Below are positions 42,795-50,863 of a stretch of 64,000 nt of DNA, in pieces. Numbering within the stretch: the first letter of the stretch is position 1; the number at the start of each line of letters is the position of its first letter. The stretch covers positions 371,703-435,702 of the forward strand of contig JAZKBK010000002.1 of the NCBI GenBank assembly GCA_040388625.1. Direction: 5' to 3'. Made by a program: the position numbers and the translations under genes. Under the pieces are notes generated by a model, which worked only from the letters and a program-made list of their open reading frames with translations, did not search any database and was not told where the DNA came from. The stretch is from Gemmatimonadota bacterium. Lineage in GTDB: Bacteria; Gemmatimonadota; Gemmatimonadetes; Gemmatimonadales; Gemmatimonadaceae.

Positions 42795-45281
42795 GTGCTG
42801 CCAAAACCACTCGTACTCGCACTTTCTGCCGTCGCGCTATGCGGCGCTGTCTATGCCGGCATGCGTCCGGTCGGACCACTCCCGCCTATGGGTGGATTGC
42901 TCGATCCTGTGAGCGGGGTTTGGGGCACCGCGGGCAACGCGGTCCTGCCGCGAAATGCGACCGTCGCAATTCCCGGCCTCGAGGGCACGGTCGACGTTCG
43001 CTATGACGACCGTGGCGTTCCGCACATATTCGCGACTACCGAAGAAGATGCCTACCGTGCCCTGGGGTACGTCGTCGCGCGGGATCGTCTGTTTCAGCTC
43101 GACATCCAGACCCGCGCGGCATCCGGGCGACTTACGGAGCTGGTCGGAGCGCGCGCACTAGAGCTGGATGAAACACCGCGCTTGCTCGGAATGCCGCGCG
43201 CAGCAGAGCAGAAGCTCGCGGCAGTCGATCCGAACAGTGAATCGCGCAGGATCCTGGATGCGTACGCCAGCGGCGTAAATGCATACATCGACTCGCTCAA
43301 ACCGCGCGACTATCCAATAGAGTACAAGTTGCTCAACGCCAGGCCCGAGCGTTGGCATTCGATCAACTCCATTCACCTGCTCAACAGGATGGGATGGACG
43401 CTCGCATCCGGCGATCCGGATCACATGCTGGTGCGCGCAGCCGCACTCATCGGTGACAGCGCCGCGCGATCGGTGTTTCCGCAGCACACTCCCATCGAAG
43501 AGCCGATCCAGCCGCAACCCGGCTGGACAGCGCCGCACGACCGTTTCGAGACGATCGTTGCTCCCGGCACGCCAGACCGCAATGCGATTGCGTTGTCGTC
43601 GTTGTATCGGCGTTTCCGGACCGACGATCCGGGTGCCGAATCGCAGCCTGCATTCGCGAGCAACAACTGGGCGGTGTCGCCCGCGCGCACGAAAGACGGA
43701 TACGCGCTACTGGCCGGTGACCCGCATCTGGAGCTGACGCTTCCAAGCATATGGTACGAAGTTCATCTCGTAGTGCCGGGAAAGCTCGACGTTTACGGAG
43801 TTACGATTCCCGGCGCGCCAGCAGTCGTGATCGGGTTCAACCGCGACGTATCGTGGACCTTCACGAACACAGCTGCGGACGTCATGGACTTCTATCGCGA
43901 GACCGTCGACGATTCCGTCAATCCTGCAAGGTACAGGCTCGATGGACAGTGGCGTCCGCTCTCACGACGCATCGAGCAATATCGCGATCAGTCAGGACGT
44001 GTGATCCACACCGATACAGTGCGGTACACACATCGCGGACCGATGACCAACGAACACGGCCACTGGGTATCGATGCGGTGGACAGTACTGGAGCCGTCCA
44101 ACGAGCTGCAGGCACTGTATGATGCGTCGCACGCACGTAACACGCGTGAATTTCAGGATGCAGTGTCGCAAAACTTTCTGGCGCCAGCGCAGAACATGCT
44201 CGTGGCAGACCGCTCCGGCTCCATTGCGATTCGCTCCACCGGGCATTTTCCCATCCGGCCCGGAGACGGAGACGGGCAGACGATACGCGACGGATCGACC
44301 TCGGCGAGCGACTGGCAGGGATTCTGGCCGGTCGACAAGTATCCACAGTCGTTCGACCCTCCGCAGGGATTTCTCGCGTCGGCAAATCAGGAACCTGAAA
44401 CTCCGGAATCGGAGTTTGGATACCTTGGCACCGATCATGGTTACGAAGTGTGGCGTGCACTGAGAATCAATGAACTGCTGCGCGCCAATGCGAAAGTCAC
44501 ACCGGACGACATGATTCGCTGGCAGACCGATCCGGGTAGCACGCGCGCCGATCGCTTCGTGCCATATTTCATCGCCGCAGCGAAGACGGAGCGCGCACGT
44601 GGGCGGAGCAACGCAGCGCTCGATTCTGCAGCAACGCTGTTGGCGCAATGGAATCGCAGCTACTCACTGGACAATCAACGCGCGGTCCTGTTCGAAGCAG
44701 CGATGCGAGAGTTATCCGACCGCACCTGGGATGAGCTGAATCAGAATGGCGCGCGTGTCGCGACGCCGAGTACAGCTGTGCTCGCGGAGCTGCTGACACA
44801 ACCAGGCAACGCGTGGTGGGATGACCGACGGACGCGGAGTGTTGCAGAAGACCGCGACGATATCCTGGCGCAGAGTCTCGCTGTCGCGTACGACAGTGTC
44901 ACGAAGGAATACGGCGCGCCGAATGCAGGGGGCTGGCGCTGGGACAGGATTCGATTTGCGAACATCTATCATCTGCTTCACATTCCGGCCTTCTCCGCGC
45001 TCCGTATTCCCGTGCCCGGTGGGACTGGAACGTTGACCCCGTCAACGGGAACGGGGCATTACGGCCCGAGCTGGAGAATGGTTGTGGAAATGGGGCCCGA
45101 AGTTCACGCATGGGGCACGTTTCCTGGCGGGCAGAGCGGCAATCCAATGAGCCCAAGGTACAGAGATCATCTCGCATTCTGGGAGCGCGGCAAGCTTCAG
45201 CCGCTGATGTTCCCGCGTACGAGCGCGGAGCTTCCGGCAAGCGAGACAAGCGCAACTCTCAAACTGAGGCCGATGAAGTGA
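42795..45281 (+). CDS. Penicillin acylase family (Ntn-hydrolase) protein
   Basis: The product has 828 residues starting at GTG 42795. It has a signal peptide (LVLALSAVALCGAVYAG). VRYDDRGVPHIFATTEEDAY and YVVARDRLFQLDIQTRAASG begin the alpha chain. The autoproteolysis site and nucleophile Ser is in SNNWAVSPARTKDGYALLAGDPH; HITYV-type equivalents such as YTHRGPM and FLAPAQNMLVAD follow. The family hydrolyses amides such as penicillin side chains and N-acyl-homoserine lactones, so quorum quenching or periplasmic amide turnover is possible. A small membrane protein gene overlaps its end (GTGA). Confidence 0.92.
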   Translation: MLPKPLVLALSAVALCGAVYAGMRPVGPLPPMGGLLDPVSGVWGTAGNAVLPRNATVAIPGLEGTVDVRYDDRGVPHIFATTEEDAYRALGYVVARDRLFQLDIQTRAASGRLTELVGARALELDETPRLLGMPRAAEQKLAAVDPNSESRRILDAYASGVNAYIDSLKPRDYPIEYKLLNARPERWHSINSIHLLNRMGWTLASGDPDHMLVRAAALIGDSAARSVFPQHTPIEEPIQPQPGWTAPHDRFETIVAPGTPDRNAIALSSLYRRFRTDDPGAESQPAFASNNWAVSPARTKDGYALLAGDPHLELTLPSIWYEVHLVVPGKLDVYGVTIPGAPAVVIGFNRDVSWTFTNTAADVMDFYRETVDDSVNPARYRLDGQWRPLSRRIEQYRDQSGRVIHTDTVRYTHRGPMTNEHGHWVSMRWTVLEPSNELQALYDASHARNTREFQDAVSQNFLAPAQNMLVADRSGSIAIRSTGHFPIRPGDGDGQTIRDGSTSASDWQGFWPVDKYPQSFDPPQGFLASANQEPETPESEFGYLGTDHGYEVWRALRINELLRANAKVTPDDMIRWQTDPGSTRADRFVPYFIAAAKTERARGRSNAALDSAATLLAQWNRSYSLDNQRAVLFEAAMRELSDRTWDELNQNGARVATPSTAVLAELLTQPGNAWWDDRRTRSVAEDRDDILAQSLAVAYDSVTKEYGAPNAGGWRWDRIRFANIYHLLHIPAFSALRIPVPGGTGTLTPSTGTGHYGPSWRMVVEMGPEVHAWGTFPGGQSGNPMSPRYRDHLAFWERGKLQPLMFPRTSAELPASETSATLKLRPMK

Positions 45282-45625
45282 TCGTGCTGCGATATGTGGC
45301 TCGCCTTGCGATCGTCGCCCTGATCTGCGCACTGGCGACGGTAGTGTTCGGTTGGATGAGTCTGCCAGTCGTTGGTTTCATCTACAGCATCATCGACAGG
45401 CGCGCACGCGCACGCGGAACCATCGCCGCACTCGGTGCCGCGCTCGGCTGGCTTGGCATACTTGGCGCCGAGGCCGCGCGAGGGGCCGACGTGCGCATGG
45501 TGGCCGTGGAGGTCGGCTCGGTGATGCAGCTGCCTGCATTCGCTCTCGTGCTCATCACGGTCGCGTTCGCCGCCGTGCTCTGCGGGGCAGCGGCGGTGCT
45601 GGGCTCGGGGCTCGAGCGCCCGTGA
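45278..45625 (+). CDS. Small membrane protein, unknown
   Basis: The frame begins at GTG 45278 overlapping the penicillin acylase stop by 4 nt (GTG 45284 is a second option); about 115 residues. Three to four hydrophobic segments (VARLAIVALICALATVVFGW, GTIAALGAALGWLGILGA, LPAFALVLITVAFAAVLCG) and a cytoplasmic RRARARG loop are visible. No family is recognised. Translational coupling suggests co-expression with the acylase. The next frame holds a DinB-like remnant immediately downstream. Confidence 0.6.
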   Translation: MIVLRYVARLAIVALICALATVVFGWMSLPVVGFIYSIIDRRARARGTIAALGAALGWLGILGAEAARGADVRMVAVEVGSVMQLPAFALVLITVAFAAVLCGAAAVLGSGLERP

Positions 45626-45771
45626 TATTCACCATGCCCAAAGGCGCTGCCCTCCGTCGCGTGATGCTCAACCATCTCGTGCATCATCGCGCGCAGCTCG
45701 GTGTGTACTACCGGCTGCTCGGCGTGCCAGTGCCCGGATCATACGGACCATCCGCGGACGAGCCGATGTAG
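45622..45771 (+). pseudogene. DinB-family protein remnant (C-terminal part only)
   Basis: The frame encodes PKGAALRRVMLNHLVHHRAQ then LGVYYRLLGVPVPGSYGPSA. This matches the C-terminal helix (HxxHHRxQLxVY) and tail of DinB-like four-helix-bundle metal-binding proteins, including the last two His ligands. The remaining about 110 residues of the family are absent, replaced by the membrane protein gene upstream. It is probably a deletion remnant. ATG 45634 gives a 45-residue product of doubtful function. Confidence 0.6.
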
Positions 45772-45853
45772 TTCCGCACAGCACGGATGAGCTTCCTGGC
45801 ACACAAGTGCCACAGAGTTCATCCGTGTCTGGTCATGATGTACACACGTGCGT

Positions 45854-46006
45854 CTACACGCGCATCCCGCGTCCGGTGAGGAAGTGCCAGAGGACCGCGA
45901 TGATCGCGAGCACCAGCAGGATGTGGATCAGTACGCCGACGGCGGGGAAGATGAAGAACCCCACGGCCCACAACACCAACAATACGAGCGCGACCAGCAG
46001 AAACAT
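45854..46006 (-). CDS. lmo0937-type small membrane protein
   Basis: A 50-residue product read on the minus strand: MFLLVALVLLVLWAVGFFI, then PAVGVLIHILLVLAIIAVLW and a basic end. Two transmembrane segments with HILLVLAI match the lmo0937-family membrane proteins, common tiny stress-associated proteins of unknown mechanism. A GGGGGA purine run precedes the ATG at 46006. It is located between the DinB remnant and the aminotransferase. Confidence 0.72.
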   Translation of the reverse strand: MFLLVALVLLVLWAVGFFIFPAVGVLIHILLVLAIIAVLWHFLTGRGMRV

Positions 46007-46118
46007 GTCATCCCCCGGATGTCACGAAAAGCAGGGGTGAATGTAAGACTGACTGGCCCGGAAGGCGCGTTAAGTACGCGATAAGAATCTGCGTGCCGCA
46101 CGCGCCTCCCGACGTGTG

Positions 46119-47480
46119 TTACTTGCCTTCCACCCTGGCGAACGCTTGATCAAATACCTCCAGCGCGAAATCGACGTCGTCCGCTGTGATGCACATGGGT
46201 GGCTTGATCCGGAGCGTGTTGCCATCCAGGCCGCCCTTGCCGATCAGCACTCCAAGCTCGCGCGTCGCCTCGAGAATCTCGACTGTCTCGGCCTTCGCTG
46301 GCTCCTTTGTCCCACGATCGCGGACGAGTTCGACGCCGAGCATGAGTCCCATTCCGCGTACGTCGCCGATCAGCTCGTATGACTCCTGCAACCGCTCGAG
46401 TCCCTTCTTGAGGCGTGCGCCGATGACGCGCGAGTTCTCCTGAAGGCCGTCCTCGTCTATGATGTCCATCGCCGCCAGTCCAGCGGCCATCGACACTGGA
46501 TTCCCGCCGAACGTGTTGAAGTGGATGCGTTGAGACAACGTTCGCGCGATGTCCATTCGCGTCGTCACCGCGCCGATTGGCGCGCCGTTGCCAAGTCCCT
46601 TGGCCATCGTCACGAAGTCCGGAACCACATCGAAGTTCTCGAAGCCCCAGTAATGGTCGCCCGTGCGGCCGAATCCTGTCTGCACTTCATCGGCGATGCA
46701 GAGACCGCCGGCTTCGCGCACGATCGCGTACGCTTCCTTCAGGTAATTCGGCGCGCCGTGCGTTGCTCCTCCAACTCCCTGGATCGGCTCGGCGAGAAAT
46801 GCCGCGACTTTTCCGGGCGTGGAGTATCTGATGAGATCGCGTATGTCGCGTGCGCTCATCGTCGCGATCTCTTCCGGCGTTCCCGTAAACGGACTCCTGT
46901 ACGGATGCGGATTGATCGCGTGATGCACGTGTCCTTCGCCTGACACGGGGAACTTCCACGTGCTGTGAGAGGTCAATCCCTGGCCCGTTGGGCTGCCGCC
47001 GTGATAGCCGTTCCGCACCGCGATGATGTCGGTGTTTCCAGTGAACAGACGCGCCATCGTAATCGCGAGCTCGTTCGCCTCGGTTCCGTCGTTGACGAAA
47101 TACGTGACGTCGAGACCGGCCGGCATCTTGGATGCGAGCTTCTTCGCGAGCTGCGCGAAGTTGGGATGCAGATACATCGTGGTTGCATGCTGCAGCGTTC
47201 CGACCTGCTCCTGAACGCGTCGCACGAACTCCGGATGCGAGTGACCGCATGAAACGGTGACGATGCCGGCGAACATGTCGAGATATCGTCTGCCCGTCTC
47301 GTCGTACAGGTACTGCATGAACCCTTCGACGATGAGTAAGGGGTCGTGATACGTGGTGAAGATGGCCGGATTGGTGTAAAGGCGGCGCATCTCCAGGATC
47401 GCTTCACGGGTCGGGCCTGTATACGGGCGCGGCGTATGGTTCACTGGCGGCATGTCGAGCCGCGGTGCAATCGTGGTCAC
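46119..47480 (-). CDS. Class III aminotransferase (AGXT2/alanine-glyoxylate type)
   Basis: The probable start GTG 47480 has GGAG 8 nt upstream and gives 453 residues; a longer frame begins at 47552 and ATG 47453 is another option. GTLQHATTMYLHPNFAQLA, YFVNDGTEANELAITMARLF, AEPIQGVGGATHGAPNYLKE, IADEVQTGFGRTG and the PLP lysine in DFVTMAKGLGNGAPIGA are class III signatures; ERLQ..GDVRGMGLMLGVELV and LRIKPPMCITADD complete it. The closest family is AGXT2-like, using alanine or beta-amino acids with glyoxylate or pyruvate. No obvious partner genes. Confidence 0.9.
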   Translation of the reverse strand: MTTIAPRLDMPPVNHTPRPYTGPTREAILEMRRLYTNPAIFTTYHDPLLIVEGFMQYLYDETGRRYLDMFAGIVTVSCGHSHPEFVRRVQEQVGTLQHATTMYLHPNFAQLAKKLASKMPAGLDVTYFVNDGTEANELAITMARLFTGNTDIIAVRNGYHGGSPTGQGLTSHSTWKFPVSGEGHVHHAINPHPYRSPFTGTPEEIATMSARDIRDLIRYSTPGKVAAFLAEPIQGVGGATHGAPNYLKEAYAIVREAGGLCIADEVQTGFGRTGDHYWGFENFDVVPDFVTMAKGLGNGAPIGAVTTRMDIARTLSQRIHFNTFGGNPVSMAAGLAAMDIIDEDGLQENSRVIGARLKKGLERLQESYELIGDVRGMGLMLGVELVRDRGTKEPAKAETVEILEATRELGVLIGKGGLDGNTLRIKPPMCITADDVDFALEVFDQAFARVEGK

Positions 47481-47818
47481 CTGCTGAACTCCTTGATGTC
47501 GTTTCTCTGGCGAGGTCGCCGAGCTAGCCTGGCCGGCACTGTTTTGCCACACTCAATAATGCACGATCCACCGTCTGGAGCGAACCGGACCCGCATCGAC
47601 CCGTTGCTCGATACGCGCTCGGTACCCTCGCGAACGGACAGTGCCGGGCGCCCTCGCGGCAGCCGATTGGCGGTGATTCGGCCGCGCGGCCGAATTTTTG
47701 ACCTGTGAGTGCTCGTTTCCCGTTGGCTGGCCGATACTGGTTACAGAGTTGCGTTTTCAGAGGTGCCTGGCGTGATGGGGATGGAGCTTGCAAGTCTCTG
47801 CGTTCGGAGGAAGAGGGG

Positions 47819-48178
47819 ATGACACTGGATACGTTCGCGGGTTTTGTCGCTGACCATTGGGTGATGATGGGGCTGATACTTTGCCCCATCGTGATCGTGC
47901 TGATGGCGCTCGCCGCGCTGTCATGCGAGGCCTGCGGCGCCCCGTTCGGGATCTTCCGCCGCCGCAGCCGGACGATAGATCTGTGTCTCCGTTGCGCGTT
48001 GATTCACGACATCAGGCATGCTGACGGAGCGAGCCAGTCGCGGACGGGGCGGGAATCAGCTGGTGCCGGCCGGCCGGCTCAGGCACAGGCGGATCGCGAT
48101 GCGACGCGCGACGATCGCCGCTCGAGGTCAAACCCGCCGACCGGGCTGGGCGTCGCTGGACACGCCGGGACGCACTAG
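47819..48178 (+). CDS. Small membrane protein with cysteine motif, unknown
   Basis: From ATG 47819 (GGAAGAGGGG ribosome site) the product has 119 residues. One hydrophobic segment (VMMGLILCPIVIVLMALAAL) is followed by CEACGAPFG and LCLRCALIHD, two CxxC pairs as in a zinc ribbon. The C-terminal 50 residues are low complexity (RPAQAQADRDATRDDRRSRS) and may be unstructured. I do not recognise the family. Confidence 0.5.
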   Translation: MTLDTFAGFVADHWVMMGLILCPIVIVLMALAALSCEACGAPFGIFRRRSRTIDLCLRCALIHDIRHADGASQSRTGRESAGAGRPAQAQADRDATRDDRRSRSNPPTGLGVAGHAGTH

Positions 48179-48203
48179 CGAACGACCGCGGTTCGTCCCA
48201 ATC

Positions 48204-48229
48204 GTCATTCCCGTTTTCGCGGGAATGAC
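48204..48229. repeat. REP-like hairpin (GTCATTCCCG type)
   Basis: GTCATTCCCG-TTTTCG-CGGGAATGAC is a single copy of the same REP-type unit as 12433-12534. It lies between the convergent small membrane protein gene and the slipin gene. Confidence 0.7.
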
Positions 48230-48255
48230 GACCTGAAAGACGACTTCCCTCGATT

Positions 48256-49221
48256 CTACGGCTTCGCCGCCGCTGCCGCCGCTTGTTGTTGCTGCGTCAG
48301 AAATTGCTGACCCAGCGCCGCCGTTCCGCCGAGCGCACCCATGCCCATCGTGTCCAGGGCAGAGCTCGGGACGATCATCAGTGCGCCTTTTTCCTTGAGT
48401 CCCTCGTACAGCATGTTCATCGCGCGCAGATGCAGCGCGGTCGGATTGCTGCCGTACGTTACCGCCGCCTTGTCGAATAGCGCCGCGATCTCAACTTCGG
48501 CTTCTCCAAGTATCACGCGTGCCTGCTTTTCACGAGTCGCCTGCGCCTGGCGTGACATTGCATCCTGCAGCGATTCGGGGATCAGCACATCGCGCATCTC
48601 GACCGCCTGCACGGTGACGCCCCACGGGCTGGAGCGCTCGTCGATGAGCTTTTGCAGTTCGCCTTCTATCTGCTCTCGGCCCAGCAGCAGGTCGGAGAGT
48701 GACGTGCGGCCGATGATGTCGCGCAGTGCAGTCTGCGCGGCCCACGTTACTGCGTTGAAGTAATCCTGCACTTCGAGCGCCGCTTTCTGCGGATCGTGTA
48801 CCAGCCAGAACAGCACAGCATCGACGTTTACGGGAACCGTATCCGCCGTGAGCGATTGCTCCGCGGCAAAGCCGGTCGTGATGACCCGCTGGTCGATCCA
48901 GCTGTTGACGGTTTCGACGAACGGGGTCACCCAGAACAGGCCCGGGCCGCGCAATCCGACGAAGCGGCCGAGGCGGAGTACGACGCCGCGCTCCCATTCC
49001 TGGGCGATTCGCGGAGCCTGGGCGAGAATGATGCCGACTATCGTCAGGAGAATCGCTGGAAACGGCGAGACCGTCACGGCGCTCAGCACGAGGCCGACGA
49101 CAATGCTGACGAGCAGGAGCGTGACCGAGACGATGTTGAGGCGCGAGCCGCGCGTCGTCGGTCGGTTGTTGTTACGTGAATTGCGCATCGTGGCGAGTGC
49201 CATGCCAATGTCGTCAGCCAT
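48256..49221 (-). CDS. Slipin / SPFH-domain membrane protein
   Basis: The product has 321 residues. Two N-terminal transmembrane helices (IVSVTLLLVSIVVGLVLSAV and PFPAILLTIVGIILAQAP) precede an SPFH/band-7 domain: RGVVLRLGRFVGLRGPGLFW, RVITTGFAAEQSLTADTVPV, NVDAVLFWLVHDPQKAALEV, VEMRDVLIPESLQDAMSRQA, QATREKQARVILGEAEVEIA. This is the slipin (stomatin-like) type that organises membrane microdomains. A Gln/Ala-rich tail (LTQQQQAAAAAAKP) ends it. Its ATG overlaps the GntR gene by 8 nt. No NfeD partner protease gene is adjacent. Confidence 0.92.
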   Translation of the reverse strand: MADDIGMALATMRNSRNNNRPTTRGSRLNIVSVTLLLVSIVVGLVLSAVTVSPFPAILLTIVGIILAQAPRIAQEWERGVVLRLGRFVGLRGPGLFWVTPFVETVNSWIDQRVITTGFAAEQSLTADTVPVNVDAVLFWLVHDPQKAALEVQDYFNAVTWAAQTALRDIIGRTSLSDLLLGREQIEGELQKLIDERSSPWGVTVQAVEMRDVLIPESLQDAMSRQAQATREKQARVILGEAEVEIAALFDKAAVTYGSNPTALHLRAMNMLYEGLKEKGALMIVPSSALDTMGMGALGGTAALGQQFLTQQQQAAAAAAKP

Positions 49222-49606
49222 TTGAAGACGCCTCCTTCTGGTAAGCGCGTTGCAGGTGATCGATCACTTCTGAAGCGGAGAATCCAAGTCCTGACATGTC
49301 GGCGATGAAGCCCGCAGCTCGTTCCTCGAGCTCGCGGGCGAGCATGGCACTCCGCACGCCGGAGCCTTCCGGGTGCGGCCTGATGAACGTCCCTACACCA
49401 CGCTGGGTCTCGACGACCCCTTCCCGCTCGAGCGCCGCATAAGCCCGGGCGACGGTATTTGCGTTGATCTTGAGGATGACGGCGAGCTGCCGCACCGTGG
49501 GGAGCTGGTCGCCGGCTTCCAGCCAGCCGGCCGCCACCGCGGTGCGAACTGCGCGCTCGAGTTGCGCGTAGATTGGTGCAGGATTGCCCGGATCGATCTG
49601 GAACAT
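49214..49606 (-). CDS. GntR-family regulator, YtrA subfamily
   Basis: From ATG 49606 (MFQIDPGNPAPIYAQLERAV) the product has 130 residues. The winged HTH is ELEAGDQLPTVRQLAVILKI-type (QLPTVRQLAVILKINANTVA, RAYAALEREGVVETQRGVG). It lacks a large effector domain and ends in a short helical dimerisation segment, as in YtrA. YtrA regulators usually repress ABC transporter operons; here the co-transcribed gene is a slipin. A promoter overlapping an inverted repeat lies upstream, suggesting autoregulation. Confidence 0.9.
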   Translation of the reverse strand: MFQIDPGNPAPIYAQLERAVRTAVAAGWLEAGDQLPTVRQLAVILKINANTVARAYAALEREGVVETQRGVGTFIRPHPEGSGVRSAMLARELEERAAGFIADMSGLGFSASEVIDHLQRAYQKEASSNG

Positions 49607-49615
49607 GATGTATGC

Positions 49616-49648
49616 TTGTATTATAACAGTCATACAACTACCCAACAA
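49616..49648 (-). promoter_or_regulatory. Promoter with overlapping operator for gntR-slipin
   Basis: On the minus strand TTGTTG (49648-49643), 17 nt, then TATAAT (49625-49620) makes a good sigma-70-type promoter. TTGTAT/ATACAA half-sites (49616-49621 and 49632-49637), separated by 10 nt, overlap the -10 region. Such repeats are typical of GntR/YtrA operators and predict autorepression. Confidence 0.68.
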
Positions 49649-49777
49649 GACGGGAACTTCGGTCAGGTGGAGGCGATCCGGATCATGGGAAAAGGGGTAA
49701 ATGTTCGGCCTGGCTCGGAATGTGACGCAATTCGGCGTATTCGGGTCGCACAGTCACTGTCACTAACCAAGAGTTCA

Positions 49778-50521
49778 ATGTCTCAGCGCTTCGGGCTAAT
49801 GCGTAACAAACGACTACCGGGTTTCCGGGCACTTGCCAGCATCGGCCTCCTGGCTGGAGTGACTGCATTGAGCGGATGCCAACTCGATAAAATTTCGGGG
49901 AATACGGCTCCGCAGGGACTCATTCAGTTCATCAATGCGGCGCCACGGTATTCCACGGTGAACCTGTTCATCGATGACACGAGTGCGCTGTCGAGGCCGC
50001 AGCCGTACGACTCCGGTTCATCGGTGTATGTCAATGCGCTCACGAATGCTCGCAAGTTCAGAATTACCGCAGGGACAGACACGACGACAATCGCTTCGAC
50101 CCAGCTGCTGGTCCAGAACCTCAGCGTCTATGCGATGATCGTGACGCAGCATGCGACCGGTGCAGGATTGCTCATTCTGCCGGATACGGTGTCGCCGCTT
50201 CCGAGTGGTCAGGTGGGATTGCGAGTCATCAATGCATCGCCGTCTGCAGGCCCGGTGGATTTCTATCTGACTAGCGCGGATTCGACGCTCACGACGCCGG
50301 TCGCCTCCAACATCACGTTCGAAGGCACGTCGGGCTACATACTTGCGCCAGTTCCGAGCGGCATTCTGCGTCTGCGCGTAACTGCCGCAGGCACCAAGAA
50401 CGTCCTGCTGGACGTCGATGCCAGCTCGTTGACTAATGGGCAGGCGAGAAGCGTGCTGCTGATGGACGCGGCCGGCGGTGGTCTTCCAGTTTCGTGGCTG
50501 GCGATACCGGATCGCGGGTAG
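49778..50521 (+). CDS. DUF4397-domain lipoprotein
   Basis: From ATG 49778 the product has 247 residues. Positively charged RNKRLPG precedes a lipoprotein signal ending in the lipobox ALSGC. Two related beta domains follow, each starting with the DUF4397-type phrase: LIQFINAAPRYSTVNLFIDD and VGLRVINASPSAGPVDFYLT. DUF4397 proteins are surface-associated carbohydrate- or adhesion-related lipoproteins of unknown activity. The gene converges on the DHFR-like remnant. Confidence 0.87.
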   Translation: MSQRFGLMRNKRLPGFRALASIGLLAGVTALSGCQLDKISGNTAPQGLIQFINAAPRYSTVNLFIDDTSALSRPQPYDSGSSVYVNALTNARKFRITAGTDTTTIASTQLLVQNLSVYAMIVTQHATGAGLLILPDTVSPLPSGQVGLRVINASPSAGPVDFYLTSADSTLTTPVASNITFEGTSGYILAPVPSGILRLRVTAAGTKNVLLDVDASSLTNGQARSVLLMDAAGGGLPVSWLAIPDRG

Positions 50522-50524
50522 CGG

Positions 50525-50853
50525 ATCGGTCGGCTCGTTTCCGGCCAGCCCTCAGCGGATACAGCACCATGTGCAGCTCGTCGACGAGATCGTGCTTCAT
50601 CAGATCGTGGACGAGCTGGTTGCTTCCGTCAGTCAGGATGTTCTTTCCCGGTTGCTCCTTGAGCTGACGCACCGACTCGATCACGTCGTCGCGAATGATC
50701 GTGGTGTCGCGCCAGATCGGTGCCTCGAGCGTGTCAGTAGGGCCATGTCCAGCCGCCGTGCTCGAATCCGCCATCCCGATCTTCGTCCTTGCCTCCGGGC
50801 GCCTGAATCACGCCGTCCAGGGTCACGAACTCGGATACGATGAGCTTGCGCAT
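50525..50853 (-). pseudogene. Dihydrofolate reductase/RibD C-terminal domain-like gene, internally deleted
   Basis: ATG 50853 (GGAG 7 nt upstream) opens RKLIVSEFVTLDGVIQAPGG, then GGFEHGGWTWPY and a stop, the N-terminal part of bacterial DHFR-like proteins. In another frame just downstream TTIIRDDVIESVRQLKEQPG, ILTDGSNQLVHDLMKHDLVD, ELHMVLYPL give the C-terminal half. The middle (about 80 to 100 residues, including the usual GRxTYE segment) is missing and the phases differ. The gene is therefore disrupted by deletion and frameshift. Also the C-terminus is degraded. Confidence 0.75.
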
Positions 50854-50863
50854 GTGAACTCCG

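Noticed and set aside
46119..47250. Antisense frames within the class III aminotransferase gene
   Set aside because: Family motifs are on the other strand; these frames have skewed Arg content.
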